Below, in pieces: positions 16,929 through 25,884 of a stretch of DNA of 64,000 nucleotides (positions are counted from its first letter, which is position 1; each line of letters starts with the position of its first letter). The notes under the pieces are model-generated. The model searched no databases. It saw nothing but the letters and a program-made list of their open reading frames with translations, and was not told the DNA's origin. The translations under genes and the position numbers were made by a program. Origin of the DNA: JBPCNH01 sp051001455 (GTDB taxonomy: Bacteria; Actinomycetota; CADDZG01; WHSQ01); NCBI GenBank assembly GCA_051001455.1, contig JBPCNH010000030.1:62001-126000 (forward strand), in the 5' to 3' direction.

Positions 16929-18050
16929 CTATTCGAGACGCAGGGGCAGACGCGATCCGCCGTCGAAGTCGAGCGGCTCGCAGTCTCCGTCGAGGGGACA
17001 GTAGACGCCGCCGATGCCCTGACTGACCGTGCTAAGAAAAACGGCGTCGTTCGCCGGCGACCAGAGGACCCTTGTGATCGATCCCACTCCCTCGGCGAGC
17101 AAGCGAGGCTCGGGATCGGAAGGAGAGAACGTCAAGACCCTCGGCGCGGCGATGTCCTCGATCACCACTGCGACCGCCGAGGAATCGAACGCCCAGCCGC
17201 CCGCGCCGAGAACGGTTTCTGACGGGAGGTCGACCTCCGACTCTTCGCGCGGCTCGCCCTCTTCAGAGAGGCGGACGAATCGGATGCCGGCGCTCGTAGA
17301 GACCAGCAGCCATTTCCCATCGGGGGAGGCTCCCCAGATCCCGGCTGAGTGGATCTCGATCAAGGAATCCGACCCGTCGGTTGCGAGAGAGATCGTGTCC
17401 TCCGGCGACCCCGTATCGAAGACCAAGAGACGGTCACCCGCCCAGAAGAGGATCTGATAGGACCCTTCGATCAAGGTCTCGAAGTTGCCCGTTGCGGGAT
17501 CGAGCACGACGATCTTCTTGTCGCCGGGGCAATCGACGAGGTTGCAGCGCTCGAGGTCGATCGGTTCCGCATATGCCACTGCCGTGCCATCCGCCTTCCA
17601 TGTGGGAGCGACCCCCGGCCCGACCTTGGTCTCCTCGCCGGAGGCGGGGTCGAACAGATAGAGCATCGGGACCTCGACACCGTCCTGATCGGCCAGTTCG
17701 ACCACGGTCAGCCAATCGGAGGTAGGAGAAGCCGTCGTAGTCGAGGAACGCGGAAGTTTCGCGATCTCTTCTTCCGTTTCTTCATCGATCCAGAACCGGG
17801 CCACGCTGGCGTCCTCACCTGCCGTGAAGTCGGCGTAGACCAACGACACCGGCCCCCCGGCGTAGGACTCGGCGACATTGGGACTGACCGGCTCGGGACC
17901 GTCAGCGAGCACCTTCAGCCCCACGAGTGCCGCCACCAGCACGACCGTGGCGATCGCTCCGCCTCGGCGAAAGCGCCGCTTGCGAGCCATCTCGGCTCGC
18001 AGCGCATCTTTGCCGGGCCGACCCTGCCGTTGCCGATTCCCCATCCCCAC
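16929..18050 (-). CDS. Membrane-anchored beta-propeller-like protein
   Basis: A 373-residue protein with a basic cytoplasmic N-terminus (many Arg/Lys to residue 29), one membrane helix at about 30-48 (GAIATVVLVAALVGLKVLA) and a large extracytoplasmic domain. The domain has repeated patterns such as GVAPTWKADGTAVAYAEP, GIWGASPDGKWLLVSTS and GGWAFDSSAVAVVI, typical of TolB/WD40-like blades. No catalytic motif is seen. It is divergent from glnA, and the GlnR-type operator lies between them, so nitrogen control of this gene is possible but unproven. Confidence 0.65.
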   Translation of the reverse strand: MGMGNRQRQGRPGKDALRAEMARKRRFRRGGAIATVVLVAALVGLKVLADGPEPVSPNVAESYAGGPVSLVYADFTAGEDASVARFWIDEETEEEIAKLPRSSTTTASPTSDWLTVVELADQDGVEVPMLYLFDPASGEETKVGPGVAPTWKADGTAVAYAEPIDLERCNLVDCPGDKKIVVLDPATGNFETLIEGSYQILFWAGDRLLVFDTGSPEDTISLATDGSDSLIEIHSAGIWGASPDGKWLLVSTSAGIRFVRLSEEGEPREESEVDLPSETVLGAGGWAFDSSAVAVVIEDIAAPRVLTFSPSDPEPRLLAEGVGSITRVLWSPANDAVFLSTVSQGIGGVYCPLDGDCEPLDFDGGSRLPLRLE

Positions 18051-18103
18051 AACCTAAGAGATTACCGATCCCCCACGCCCCCGATCCGTAGACGGAGCGG
18101 GGC

Positions 18104-18141
18104 GTTACCGCCCCGTAACAAAGCAGAAACTAGGGGGTAAC
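18104..18141. promoter_or_regulatory. GlnR-type operator upstream of glnA
   Basis: Four pentamers lie at an exact 11-bp period: GTTAC (18104-18108), GTAAC (18115-18119), GAAAC (18126-18130) and GTAAC (18137-18141), each separated by 6 bases. This matches the GTnAC-n6-GAAAC arrangement of GlnR operators in actinobacteria and fits OmpR-family dimers binding one DNA face. It lies 74-111 bases before the glnA start. PhoP boxes share the 11-bp period but have a different consensus (GTTCACC). A GlnR-like protein is encoded at 30468-31157. Confidence 0.75.
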
Positions 18142-18214
18142 CGTCCGGCCTTACGGTGGGGTCAGCCCGCACGGAAATCCGGGCCGTCCATGGAGACATC
18201 ACAGAGGAGGAGAT

Positions 18215-19639
18215 GTGGCAGTTAGTCCGTCCGACGCCCTGAAGCTCGGTCAGCAGAACGGAGCCCAGTTCGTCGATATCCGCTTCTCGGACCTGCCGGG
18301 TCTGATGCAACATTTCTCGGTCCCGTTCGATGAGTTCACCGAAGACGTTTTCGAAGAGGGACTCGGGTTCGACGGTTCCTCGATCAGGGGGTTCCAGGAG
18401 ATCCAAGAATCCGACATGATCCTCGTGCCCGATCCCGAAACGGCGGTCATGGATCCGTTCCGCCAGCACCCAACCTTGATCATGCATGCGTACGTGAAGG
18501 ATCCGGTGACCGGCGAGTTCTACTCGCGCGACCCGCGCTACATCGCGCGTAAGGCAACGGATTACCTCAAGGGCACAGGCATCGCCGACACCGCTTACTT
18601 CGGACCGGAGGCTGAGTTCTACATCTTCGACTCGATCCGTTTCGATCAGAATCAGCACTCGAGCTACCACTACATCGGAGCCGTCGAAGGCGCATGGAAC
18701 TCCGGCGCGGAAGAAGGTGGGAAGAACCTCGGCTACAAGCCCCGTTACAAAGAGGGCTACTTCCCCGTTCCTCCGATGGACCATTACCAGGACATGCGCA
18801 GCGAGATGGTCTTGGTGCTGCGCGAGCTCGGCATCCCCGTCGAGGTTCACCACCACGAGGTCGGCACCGCCGGACAGGGTGAGATCGACATGGGCTTCGG
18901 TCCGCTGCTCCAGATGGCAGACCGTTTGATGCTCTACAAGTACGTGATCAAGAACGTCGGTCTGCGCAACGGAAAGACCATCACTTTCATGCCGAAGCCG
19001 ATCTTCCAGGACAACTGTTCCGGCATGCACGTGCATCAATCGTTGTGGAAAGACGACGAGACGATGATGTGGGACGAGCTCGGTTACGCACAGCTCTCCG
19101 ACACGGCGCGCTGGTACATCGGCGGCCTGCTCGAGCACGCAGGGGCACTGCTCGCGCTGTGCGCTCCAACGACCAACTCGTACAAGCGGCTGGTGCCGGG
19201 TTACGAAGCGCCCGTGAACCTCGTCTACTCGCAGCGCAACCGCTCGGCCGCGGTGCGCATCCCGCTGTACTCGAAGTCGCCGAAAGCCAAGCGCATCGAG
19301 TTCCGCTGCCCGGACCCGAGCTGCAACCCGTACCTCGCGTTCTCGGCACTCTTGATGGCAGGACTCGACGGGATCAAGAACAAGATCGAGCCGCCGGACC
19401 CGGTGGACAAGGACCTCTACGAGCTGCCTCCGGAAGATCTCGCAGCGGTCCCCCAGGTGCCTGCGTCGCTCGACGAGGCTCTGGACGCTCTGCAGGCCGA
19501 TCACGACTTCCTGCTCGAAGGCGGAGTCTTCACCCAAGACGTGATCGACACGTGGATCGCATACAAGCGTGAGCATGAAGTGGACGCGCTCAGGCTCCGT
19601 CCCCACCCGTACGAGTTCGCTCTCTACTACGACATCTAA
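18215..19639 (+). CDS. glnA: Glutamine synthetase type I, adenylylation-controlled
   Basis: Dodecameric enzyme making glutamine from glutamate, ammonia and ATP. At 474 residues it is the beta-type length. Visible are the N-terminal DIRFSDLPGLMQHFSV, the metal-site EAEFYIFD, the NG loop region, FMPKPIFQDNCSGMHVHQSL and EFRCPDPSCNPYLAF. The adenylylation tyrosine is present in KDLYELPPEDL near residue 400, matching glnE at 22.3 kb. The GTG start has GAGGAGG a few bases upstream. A GlnR-type operator lies in the promoter region and a hairpin follows the stop. Confidence 0.95.
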   Translation: MAVSPSDALKLGQQNGAQFVDIRFSDLPGLMQHFSVPFDEFTEDVFEEGLGFDGSSIRGFQEIQESDMILVPDPETAVMDPFRQHPTLIMHAYVKDPVTGEFYSRDPRYIARKATDYLKGTGIADTAYFGPEAEFYIFDSIRFDQNQHSSYHYIGAVEGAWNSGAEEGGKNLGYKPRYKEGYFPVPPMDHYQDMRSEMVLVLRELGIPVEVHHHEVGTAGQGEIDMGFGPLLQMADRLMLYKYVIKNVGLRNGKTITFMPKPIFQDNCSGMHVHQSLWKDDETMMWDELGYAQLSDTARWYIGGLLEHAGALLALCAPTTNSYKRLVPGYEAPVNLVYSQRNRSAAVRIPLYSKSPKAKRIEFRCPDPSCNPYLAFSALLMAGLDGIKNKIEPPDPVDKDLYELPPEDLAAVPQVPASLDEALDALQADHDFLLEGGVFTQDVIDTWIAYKREHEVDALRLRPHPYEFALYYDI

Positions 19640-19655
19640 AGAGTCACCGATCACC

Positions 19656-19682
19656 AGAGGGGGCCCTTCCGGGGCCTCCTCT
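19656..19682 (+). terminator. Hairpin terminator after glnA
   Basis: AGAGGGGGCCC (19656-19666) pairs with GGGGCCTCCTCT (19671-19682) with one mismatch and a 4-base TTCC loop, 17 bases past the glnA stop. No clear T-run follows, as is common in high-GC genomes. Confidence 0.6.
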
Positions 19683-19778
19683 CGCGTGTGAGCAATAACA
19701 AGGTCGAGCCCGGCCGGTTCGGTTACGGGGCGATCACCCCTGAGCGAGGTTCCTATTGAAGGAAGAGAGCGAGCCGCG

Positions 19779-21728
19779 CTATCGGTCGGTGTCGGTGGGA
19801 TCTAGCTCTGAGGTCGGTGCGGCGGGATCGGCGACGGCTTCCAGTTCGCCGAAGTGACGCTGGAGGTCGGCACGATCGAGGCTCTCTTTCTCTAATAGGA
19901 GCTTGGCCAACACGTCCATATCCTCTCGATGATCCTGCACGACCTCGCGCGCTCGTCTCTGCCCTTCCAGAAGGATCGCCTTTACTTCGCGATCGATCGA
20001 GGTCTCGGTCTCATCGGACACGTCCTCCCCGCGACGGAAAGCCGGAGAGAGGAAACGTCCGTCCTGTCCACCGATGTTTATCGGACCCACCTTCTCCGAC
20101 ATGCCGAACTCCATCACCATGCGTCGGGCGACCTCCGTCGCGCGCCGGAGGTCGTCGTGCGCGCCGGTCGTGCCGTATCCGAAAACAATCTCTTCCGCTG
20201 CTCGTCCCCCGAGCAGCACCGCGATGCGATCACGTAACTCCGGCTCCGACATCAGGTACCGCTCTTCATCGGGAAGTTGCTGCGTGTATCCCAGCGCGCC
20301 GATACCTCTAGGGATGATGGACACGCGGTGCACCGGATCGGAGTGCTCCACGAAGTGCGCAACCAGTGCATGCCCGAGCTCGTGGTACGCGACGAGACGC
20401 CGTTCGGGTTCGCTCAACACCTGTGAGCGCCGCTCTAGACCTGCCGTCACCCTGTCGATCGCCTCTTCGAGATCCTGCATCGAGACCTTGTGCTTGCCGC
20501 GGCGCGCCGCGAGCAGGGCGCCTTCGTTGATCACATTGGCCAACTGCGCGCCCGAGAACCCGGGGGTTCGGCGCGCCAGTATCTCAAGATCGACCTCTTC
20601 GAGCTTGACGCTTCGAGCATGGATCTTGAGGATCGCGAGGCGTCCACGGATGTCCGGGAGGTTGACCTGGATCTGACGATCGAAACGACCTGGACGCAGC
20701 AGGGCGGGATCGAGAACCTCGGGGCGGTTCGACGCCGCGACGATGATCACACCGCTGTTGGGCTCGAAACCGTCCATCTCCGTCAGCAACTGCTGGAGCG
20801 TCTGCTCTTGCTCCTGGTGAGATCCCCCGAATTGACCGCCGCCGGCACCGGCTCGTGTTTGTCCGACCGAGTCGATCTCATCGATGAAGACGATCGCGGG
20901 TGCTCGCTCGCGGGCCTGTTTGAAGAGATCCCTAACGCGAGCTGCCCCGAGACCGACGAACATCTCGATGAATTCCGATGCCGAGATGTAGAAGAAAGGA
21001 ACCTGTGCCTCTCCCGCGACCGCACGTGCGAGCAGCGTCTTACCGGTTCCCGGCGGCCCTACGAGAAGGACTCCCTTCGGGATACGCGCCCCGATCTGCT
21101 CGAACTTCTCAGGTGTCTTCAGGTACTCGACCAGTTCGACCAACTCGGTTTCGACCTCATCGACCCCCGCGACGTCGTCGAAGGTGGTCTTTAAGTCGGT
21201 GCGGTCGTACAACTTGGCCTTGTTCTTACCGAACGACAGCGGACCGCCGCCGCCGCCGAATTGCTTGCGCATACGGCGCGTGATGAAGAGGTAGATCCCG
21301 ATGATTACGAGGAACGGCAGGAAACTAAACAGCAGGCCCATCCACGGGCTTGGCTGAGTGCCCGACACCTCTACGCCTGCTTCCGACAGTCGCTCCACCA
21401 GATCGTTCGTTTCGTAGTTCGGAGGCAAAGTGCTGCGGAATCTCTGGGTCCCATCCTCGGATTCCAACTCTCCGGTGACAGAGGTCGGTGACACATCGGC
21501 TTCGGTTACCTGACCCTCTTGGACGTGAGACAGGAAGCGGGAGAAGGGGATGTCTCTTCCCTCGGGCCCGGTCAGAAGGGATTGAACGAGGATCAGCGCG
21601 AGGAAGGCCCCACCCAAGAGCACGAGCGTGTTGGGCCTGACAGGTCCCTTGTCGTCGTCTCCGGGTCGTTTGACCGGACCGACGGGGCCTGAATCCATCT
21701 CCGGTCCCTGCCTACGTCTCCTGCCCAT
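19779..21728 (-). CDS. ftsH: ATP-dependent zinc metalloprotease FtsH
   Basis: Membrane-bound AAA+ protease degrading membrane and regulatory proteins. With ATG 21728 the protein is 649 residues. Two membrane helices (about 33-52 and 129-150) flank the extracytoplasmic domain. The AAA domain has Walker A GPPGTGKT at 224-231, Walker B IVFIDEIDSVG and the SRH region ASNRPEVLDPALLRPGRFD. The protease site is HELGH with the expected downstream acidic ligand region. The frame is open further upstream, antisense to the peroxiredoxin-like gene, but that part lacks FtsH features. ATG 21695 is an alternative start. Divergent from the selenoprotein gene with 48 bases between. Confidence 0.93.
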   Translation of the reverse strand: MGRRRRQGPEMDSGPVGPVKRPGDDDKGPVRPNTLVLLGGAFLALILVQSLLTGPEGRDIPFSRFLSHVQEGQVTEADVSPTSVTGELESEDGTQRFRSTLPPNYETNDLVERLSEAGVEVSGTQPSPWMGLLFSFLPFLVIIGIYLFITRRMRKQFGGGGGPLSFGKNKAKLYDRTDLKTTFDDVAGVDEVETELVELVEYLKTPEKFEQIGARIPKGVLLVGPPGTGKTLLARAVAGEAQVPFFYISASEFIEMFVGLGAARVRDLFKQARERAPAIVFIDEIDSVGQTRAGAGGGQFGGSHQEQEQTLQQLLTEMDGFEPNSGVIIVAASNRPEVLDPALLRPGRFDRQIQVNLPDIRGRLAILKIHARSVKLEEVDLEILARRTPGFSGAQLANVINEGALLAARRGKHKVSMQDLEEAIDRVTAGLERRSQVLSEPERRLVAYHELGHALVAHFVEHSDPVHRVSIIPRGIGALGYTQQLPDEERYLMSEPELRDRIAVLLGGRAAEEIVFGYGTTGAHDDLRRATEVARRMVMEFGMSEKVGPINIGGQDGRFLSPAFRRGEDVSDETETSIDREVKAILLEGQRRAREVVQDHREDMDVLAKLLLEKESLDRADLQRHFGELEAVADPAAPTSELDPTDTDR

Positions 21729-21776
21729 GGCGCCACCATACCCACGCCTGCTCGCAACAGGCTCTACCATCAGCGG

Positions 21777-22301
21777 ATGCAGGATCTCCGAGCGATAGAA
21801 GACACCGTGCTCCCGAACTCCGAAGGCCGCGAGACCCGCTTGGGGGATACCTGGGAGAGCGGGGCGCGCATCGTGGTGTGGTTGAGGCATTACGCCTGAA
21901 GCTTCTGCCGGCTCCACGTCATGCAGTTGCGTGACGAGTACGACGAGATCCGCACCGCCGGCGCCGACGTCGTCGCGATCGGCATGGGAACCGAGGCCCA
22001 AGCAGCTCATTTCAAAGAGACGGAAGACATCCCCTTCGAGCTACTCGTCGATCGCCGTAAGGAGACATACCGCGCTCTCGATCTGAAGCGCACCAGCCTC
22101 TACAGCCTCATCGGCCCCCCTGTATGGATCCGATTCGGCAAGGCTTTGCTCCAGGGCAAGCCCAGCGGGAAACCGAATCAGGACGCCTATCAGTTAGGTG
22201 GGACGGTGGTCGTCAAGCCCGGAGGCACCATCGCCTTCATCCATCGCGCTGAAGACATCACCGACAACTACCCGGTAGAGAAGGTCCTCTCCCACCTCTA
22301 A
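21777..22301 (+). CDS. Peroxiredoxin-like protein with probable selenocysteine (UxxC)
   Basis: Translation from ATG 21777 gives an AhpC/TSA-like thioredoxin fold split by one in-frame TGA at 21897-21899. Before it stands VVWLRHYA and after it SFCRLHVMQLRDEYD, so TGA falls exactly where the family has the first Cys of its CxxC (as in RHFGCxxCR). Reading it as selenocysteine gives U41-S-F-C44 and a 174-residue protein, a normal length. The rest (GADVVAIGMG, FELLVDRRKETYRALDL, QLGGTVVVKPGG) is typical. A hairpin matching the bacterial SECIS pattern lies 25 bases downstream. A redox role is inferred. No sel genes are in the window, so a disabling mutation remains the alternative. Confidence 0.7.
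21918..21935 (+). promoter_or_regulatory. Candidate bacterial SECIS hairpin
   Basis: GTCATGC (21918-21924) and GCGTGAC (21929-21935) form a 7-bp stem (one T-G pair) closed by the loop AGTT. The loop begins 25 bases after the TGA at 21897-21899 and has G as its second base. Both properties fit the loose bacterial SECIS consensus of a small apical loop with an early G about 16-37 nt past the UGA. Confidence 0.55.
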
Positions 22302-22313
22302 CGGTTGCGTCGG

Positions 22314-24968
22314 TCAGGGGGTAGAGGTGCCTCCGAAGATCACCTTTTCGCAGACCTTCCTCGATCTGCGCATGAGTCGGAGGAACGTCTCTTCGAGTTC
22401 TTGGCGGGGCTGATCGGCAAAGCCCAAAGCGATGCCGAGCGCCTCCATCTCTTCGGGCTTCACCGGCAGAGCCTCGGCCGGGCGGCCGGTCAAAAAGAAA
22501 GCCCTGTCTCTCAACCGGAGGAGAAAGCGGTAGGTCTCTGCCAGCTGCCCAACTTCGCCGGCCGCCAACAGTTCGGCGACTCGTACGGCATCCAGAGCGG
22601 CGAATGTGCCGCTCACCTGCAGGAAAGGGATGTGGCGACCGTACTGAAGCTGCAGGAGTTGGACGGCGAATTCGACATCCGACATGCCGCCCGGCCCCAT
22701 CTTCAGGTGGCGACGGGGATCGAGCCCCCGTGGGATCCGTTCACGCTCCATCCGCGCTTTGAGGTTCCGGATATGTGTGAGATCCGCTTGCGAGACACGC
22801 TCGGGGAAAGCGAAAGCTCTTGTTTCCTGCACCAACCGTTCCCCGAGCTCACGGTCACCGGCGGCATACCGGGCTTTTATCAACGCTTGCTGCTCCCACG
22901 GATCGGACCAGCGCGAGTAGTACTCGATGTACGACTCGAACGAGCGCGCTAGGGATCCGGCCTTGCCCTCTGGTCTGAGGCCCGCATCCACCTGGAACGT
23001 CTGACCCTCCGGCGTCACGTCGCCGATCGTCTTCAATAATTCTGTGGCGGTGCGCTCCCCTATAGAAGGATCACCGTCAAAGACGAACATCACATCGAGG
23101 TCGGAGGCGTATCCGAGCTCCCGGCCTCCGAGCTTGCCCATCCCGATCACGGCGAACGGGATAGCTGCATCGTGGAGGGCCGCCTCGAGGCAAGCATCGG
23201 CCAGATCGGACAAAGACGAGCCGACGACCTCGACCGGCGCCGAGCCGCCGACGTCTGCGACCGCCACGCGCAACATCTCCCGTCGCTTGAAACGTCTTAG
23301 ACCTTCGAGCAGACGCTCGGGGCCCCGCCATTCGAGCGAAGCGGATGCTTCTCGAACGAGCCGATCCTTGTCTTTCAGGCCTCCAGGGCCGCGCACATCG
23401 GCGATCGTGGCGATCTCTTCGGGCACCTGCGCCAGTCGCTCGCCCAAGAAGCGCCCGCTCCCGAGCACCTCGGCCAGCAACCGTAGGCCGGGGGGATTGT
23501 CTCTGAATGATCCGAGTACGTCGAGACGGCCCTCTAATGCCTCACCCAGGCGCAGGAAAGCAAAGAGCCCATCATCTGGGGCAGGGGTGGAAGACAAGAA
23601 CCGCAACAGTGCGGGGGTCAGGACTCTCAGCAACTTGGCGCGCCGCGAAGAACCTGCAACCAAACCCTCCAGGGTTCGGGCCGCGCGCTCGACATCGCGG
23701 AACCCCAGCACGCGCAGTCGTTCGCTGAGGGCCTCGGGAGAAAGCCGCCGGTCACCGGAGTCGGCGAGGGCTTCGATCATCGGGCGGTAGAACAGTTTCT
23801 CGAAACGCCCTCGCACGTCGACCAGCACCGCTCGATGACTCTCGAGGAAACGGTCACTCGCGCCCGCGGCAGGCGAATCCTTGAACCCGAGACCCAACGC
23901 CAGCCTTCTGAGCTCCTCGGTGTCGGCAGGCAGATGATGCGTCTGTCGTTCTTGCCAAAGTTGAAGGCGATGCTCGACGTTCCGCAACCACCGGTATGCA
24001 ACGCCGAGGCCGGCACCGTCGTCCTCGGCTATGTACCCGCGGTCCACGAGCGACTTCAGGGCGGGGATAGTCGAAGCTCCTCTAACGGCAGGATCATTGC
24101 CGCCGTGGACGAGCTGCAACAGCTGCACGGAGAACTCGATGTCGCGGATTCCGCCCGGTCCCAACTTCACGTCGAACTGTTCTGTCGTCTTGGACCGCTT
24201 AGCGGTCATCTGTGCATGTCCCTCTACGCGCTCTTTCATCCTGCGGATCTCCAAGACGCGCTCCGCCGAGACTTCGGTCGCGTAGACGAATGGCCGGGTG
24301 GCATCGATGAAGCGTCCGCCGAGCTCTTCGTCCCCGGCAGCACAACGCGCCTTGATCAACGCCTGGTACTCCCAATCCTTCGCCCACCGCTTGTAGTACT
24401 CGAGGAAGCCATCTAGCGAACGAACGAGGGCGCCGCTGCGACCCTCCGGCCTCAGGTTCAGGTCGATGCGATAAGCCTGACCCTGGGGGGAGAAATCACC
24501 CAGCAGATTCACCAGCGTCGTCGCCGCCTTCGTGGCTGCGTCCAAGTCGCCCTCTGCCACGAACATCAGATCGATATCCGACGAGTAATTCAGCTCCCGT
24601 CCGCCGAGCTTGCCCATCGCGATCACAGCCAGACCCGGAGGGGCATCGGCGGCTCGCATCCCGGCGGCTAAACAGCCATCGGCCAGGTTGGCCAGGGCCC
24701 TGCCTACGGTCTCGAGGTCGAGCTCTCCGGCAACATCCCGAGCCGCGAGAGCAGCCAGATAGCGGCGCTTCTCCAAGCGAAGTTCGGTGATGCCACCGTG
24801 TTCGTAAGCGGTGAGCATCTGCTCACGGAGCGGAGGAAGAGGCGCGGGATCCTCCAGCAGGCGCGCCGCCGCCTGATCGCCCTCGACGAAGGCGGCCAGG
24901 GAGCGGCTGCCGGCCGCAAGGGCATCCCGGCGCGCCGGGGCGAGATCGGTCGGAGATCGGGAAGTCAC
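22314..24968 (-). CDS. glnE: Bifunctional glutamine synthetase adenylyltransferase/deadenylylase
   Basis: This enzyme adds or removes AMP on the regulatory tyrosine of GlnA. The 884-residue protein has two nucleotidyltransferase domains, each with the GMGKLGGREL motif and Asp pair: NYSSDIDLMFV in the N-terminal half and GYASDLDVMFVFDGD in the C-terminal half, each followed by an all-helical domain with GPGGIRDIEFSVQLLQL or GPGGMSDVEFAVQLLQL. It is somewhat shorter than the usual 950-1000 residues, mainly at the N-terminus; GTG 24968 has no evident ribosome-binding site. It is convergent with the peroxiredoxin-like gene and near both glutamine synthetase genes. Confidence 0.93.
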   Translation of the reverse strand: MTSRSPTDLAPARRDALAAGSRSLAAFVEGDQAAARLLEDPAPLPPLREQMLTAYEHGGITELRLEKRRYLAALAARDVAGELDLETVGRALANLADGCLAAGMRAADAPPGLAVIAMGKLGGRELNYSSDIDLMFVAEGDLDAATKAATTLVNLLGDFSPQGQAYRIDLNLRPEGRSGALVRSLDGFLEYYKRWAKDWEYQALIKARCAAGDEELGGRFIDATRPFVYATEVSAERVLEIRRMKERVEGHAQMTAKRSKTTEQFDVKLGPGGIRDIEFSVQLLQLVHGGNDPAVRGASTIPALKSLVDRGYIAEDDGAGLGVAYRWLRNVEHRLQLWQERQTHHLPADTEELRRLALGLGFKDSPAAGASDRFLESHRAVLVDVRGRFEKLFYRPMIEALADSGDRRLSPEALSERLRVLGFRDVERAARTLEGLVAGSSRRAKLLRVLTPALLRFLSSTPAPDDGLFAFLRLGEALEGRLDVLGSFRDNPPGLRLLAEVLGSGRFLGERLAQVPEEIATIADVRGPGGLKDKDRLVREASASLEWRGPERLLEGLRRFKRREMLRVAVADVGGSAPVEVVGSSLSDLADACLEAALHDAAIPFAVIGMGKLGGRELGYASDLDVMFVFDGDPSIGERTATELLKTIGDVTPEGQTFQVDAGLRPEGKAGSLARSFESYIEYYSRWSDPWEQQALIKARYAAGDRELGERLVQETRAFAFPERVSQADLTHIRNLKARMERERIPRGLDPRRHLKMGPGGMSDVEFAVQLLQLQYGRHIPFLQVSGTFAALDAVRVAELLAAGEVGQLAETYRFLLRLRDRAFFLTGRPAEALPVKPEEMEALGIALGFADQPRQELEETFLRLMRRSRKVCEKVIFGGTSTP

Positions 24969-25346
24969 GCCGCGAGCCTATTGGACCGGGAAACCATCTC
25001 TCCCACCTAATGTGCGCTTGTGTTTGTGCCTCAGACACAAAAGAGGGTCCACTTTCTTCCCCCCATTCCGGGTTTACTGCCTCGCGGAGCTGGCCTATGG
25101 TGCCAACCTGCGTGCGCCACTGAGCGCACCGGAGACCGCCGCCAGCGGCTCCACCAACAAGCGGCTCACCTGGGTCGCGGGAGGACGAGCGCCGCCGGCG
25201 CCACACCCAGAACGGGTGCCTCTTCCAGGGAGAGCCGGACGCCAGAAGGGTCCTTCCGGTCGAGCGCGTGTGCCAGCGCGTGCGTTCGGAAGTCGCGGTG
25301 CGCTACGGCGCGCCGGACCGGGGTCCTTCACGACGGGGAGGTGGGA
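24969..25346 (+). other. 378-base non-coding leader before the NlpC/P60 gene
   Basis: No convincing gene is seen. It contains a small hairpin, TTTGTG (25023-25028) with CACAAA (25036-25041), which may belong to the glnE or hydrolase promoter, a CACCC-AGAAC-GGGTG hairpin near 25205, and several GC-rich self-complementary stretches up to a good ribosome-binding site (GGGGAGGT, 25335-25342). A long structured leader before a cell-wall hydrolase suggested a c-di-AMP riboswitch, but the conserved GGGGAAC and GGGTGAATC elements are missing, so no class is assigned. Confidence 0.35.
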
Positions 25347-25877
25347 ATGACGGGCAGCCGTAATCACCATTCACTCTTGAAGTACGGGATGGCACTGATC
25401 GCATCCCTCGCAGTACTAAGCACCATCCTGGCCGGGCCTGTTTCGGCACACACGCCGAACAACTACCAGAAAGCTCGCGATCACCTGAGAGCCAGGGCTC
25501 GTAACGTGACGGGAACGCCTTACCGCTACGGCGGCAGTTCTCCGAGCGGGTTCGACTGCTCGGGATTCACCCGCTGGACCTTCGACGGTCACGGCGCTCG
25601 ACTGCCTCGCACCTCGATGGAGCAGTTCAAGTTGGCCACGCGTGCCGGTCACAAGCGTGTATGGAAGCGCAGCAAGCTACAGGTCGGTGATCTGGTGTTC
25701 CACAAGACCACCAGTGCGCGGGTCGGCCACGTCGGGATCTTCATCGGCAACGGCAAGTTCATCTCTTCGACGTCGTCGGATGGCGTGCGCGTCCGCAGCA
25801 TCTGGGACCGGTACTACTGGGGCCCGCGATGGGTCGGAGCGACGCGCGTCCCTGCCACGATCCGTTACAAGGGATGA
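25347..25877 (+). CDS. Secreted NlpC/P60 peptidoglycan endopeptidase
   Basis: A 176-residue exported Cys peptidase that likely cleaves peptide stems of peptidoglycan. An N-terminal signal peptide (hydrophobic core about residues 13-30, AHT after the likely cleavage) precedes the NlpC/P60 domain. Catalytic Cys71 is in GFDCSGFTRW and the His in VGHVGIFIG (His128); GTPYRYGGSSPSGFD is typical. ATG 25347 follows GGGGAGGT. There is no separate binding domain, so it is a minimal single-domain hydrolase. It is convergent with the second glutamine synthetase with 7 bases between the stops. Confidence 0.9.
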   Translation: MTGSRNHHSLLKYGMALIASLAVLSTILAGPVSAHTPNNYQKARDHLRARARNVTGTPYRYGGSSPSGFDCSGFTRWTFDGHGARLPRTSMEQFKLATRAGHKRVWKRSKLQVGDLVFHKTTSARVGHVGIFIGNGKFISSTSSDGVRVRSIWDRYYWGPRWVGATRVPATIRYKG

Positions 25878-25884
25878 ACGAGGT

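Noticed and set aside
18062..19654. 530-codon minus-strand frame opposite glnA
   Set aside because: Fully antisense to an unmistakable glutamine synthetase; composition reflects high third-position GC of glnA.
25040..25340. c-di-AMP (ydaO) riboswitch upstream of the NlpC/P60 gene
   Set aside because: The conserved GGGGAAC, GGGTGAATC and CAGCTAAC-type elements are not found; kept only as an unexplained leader.
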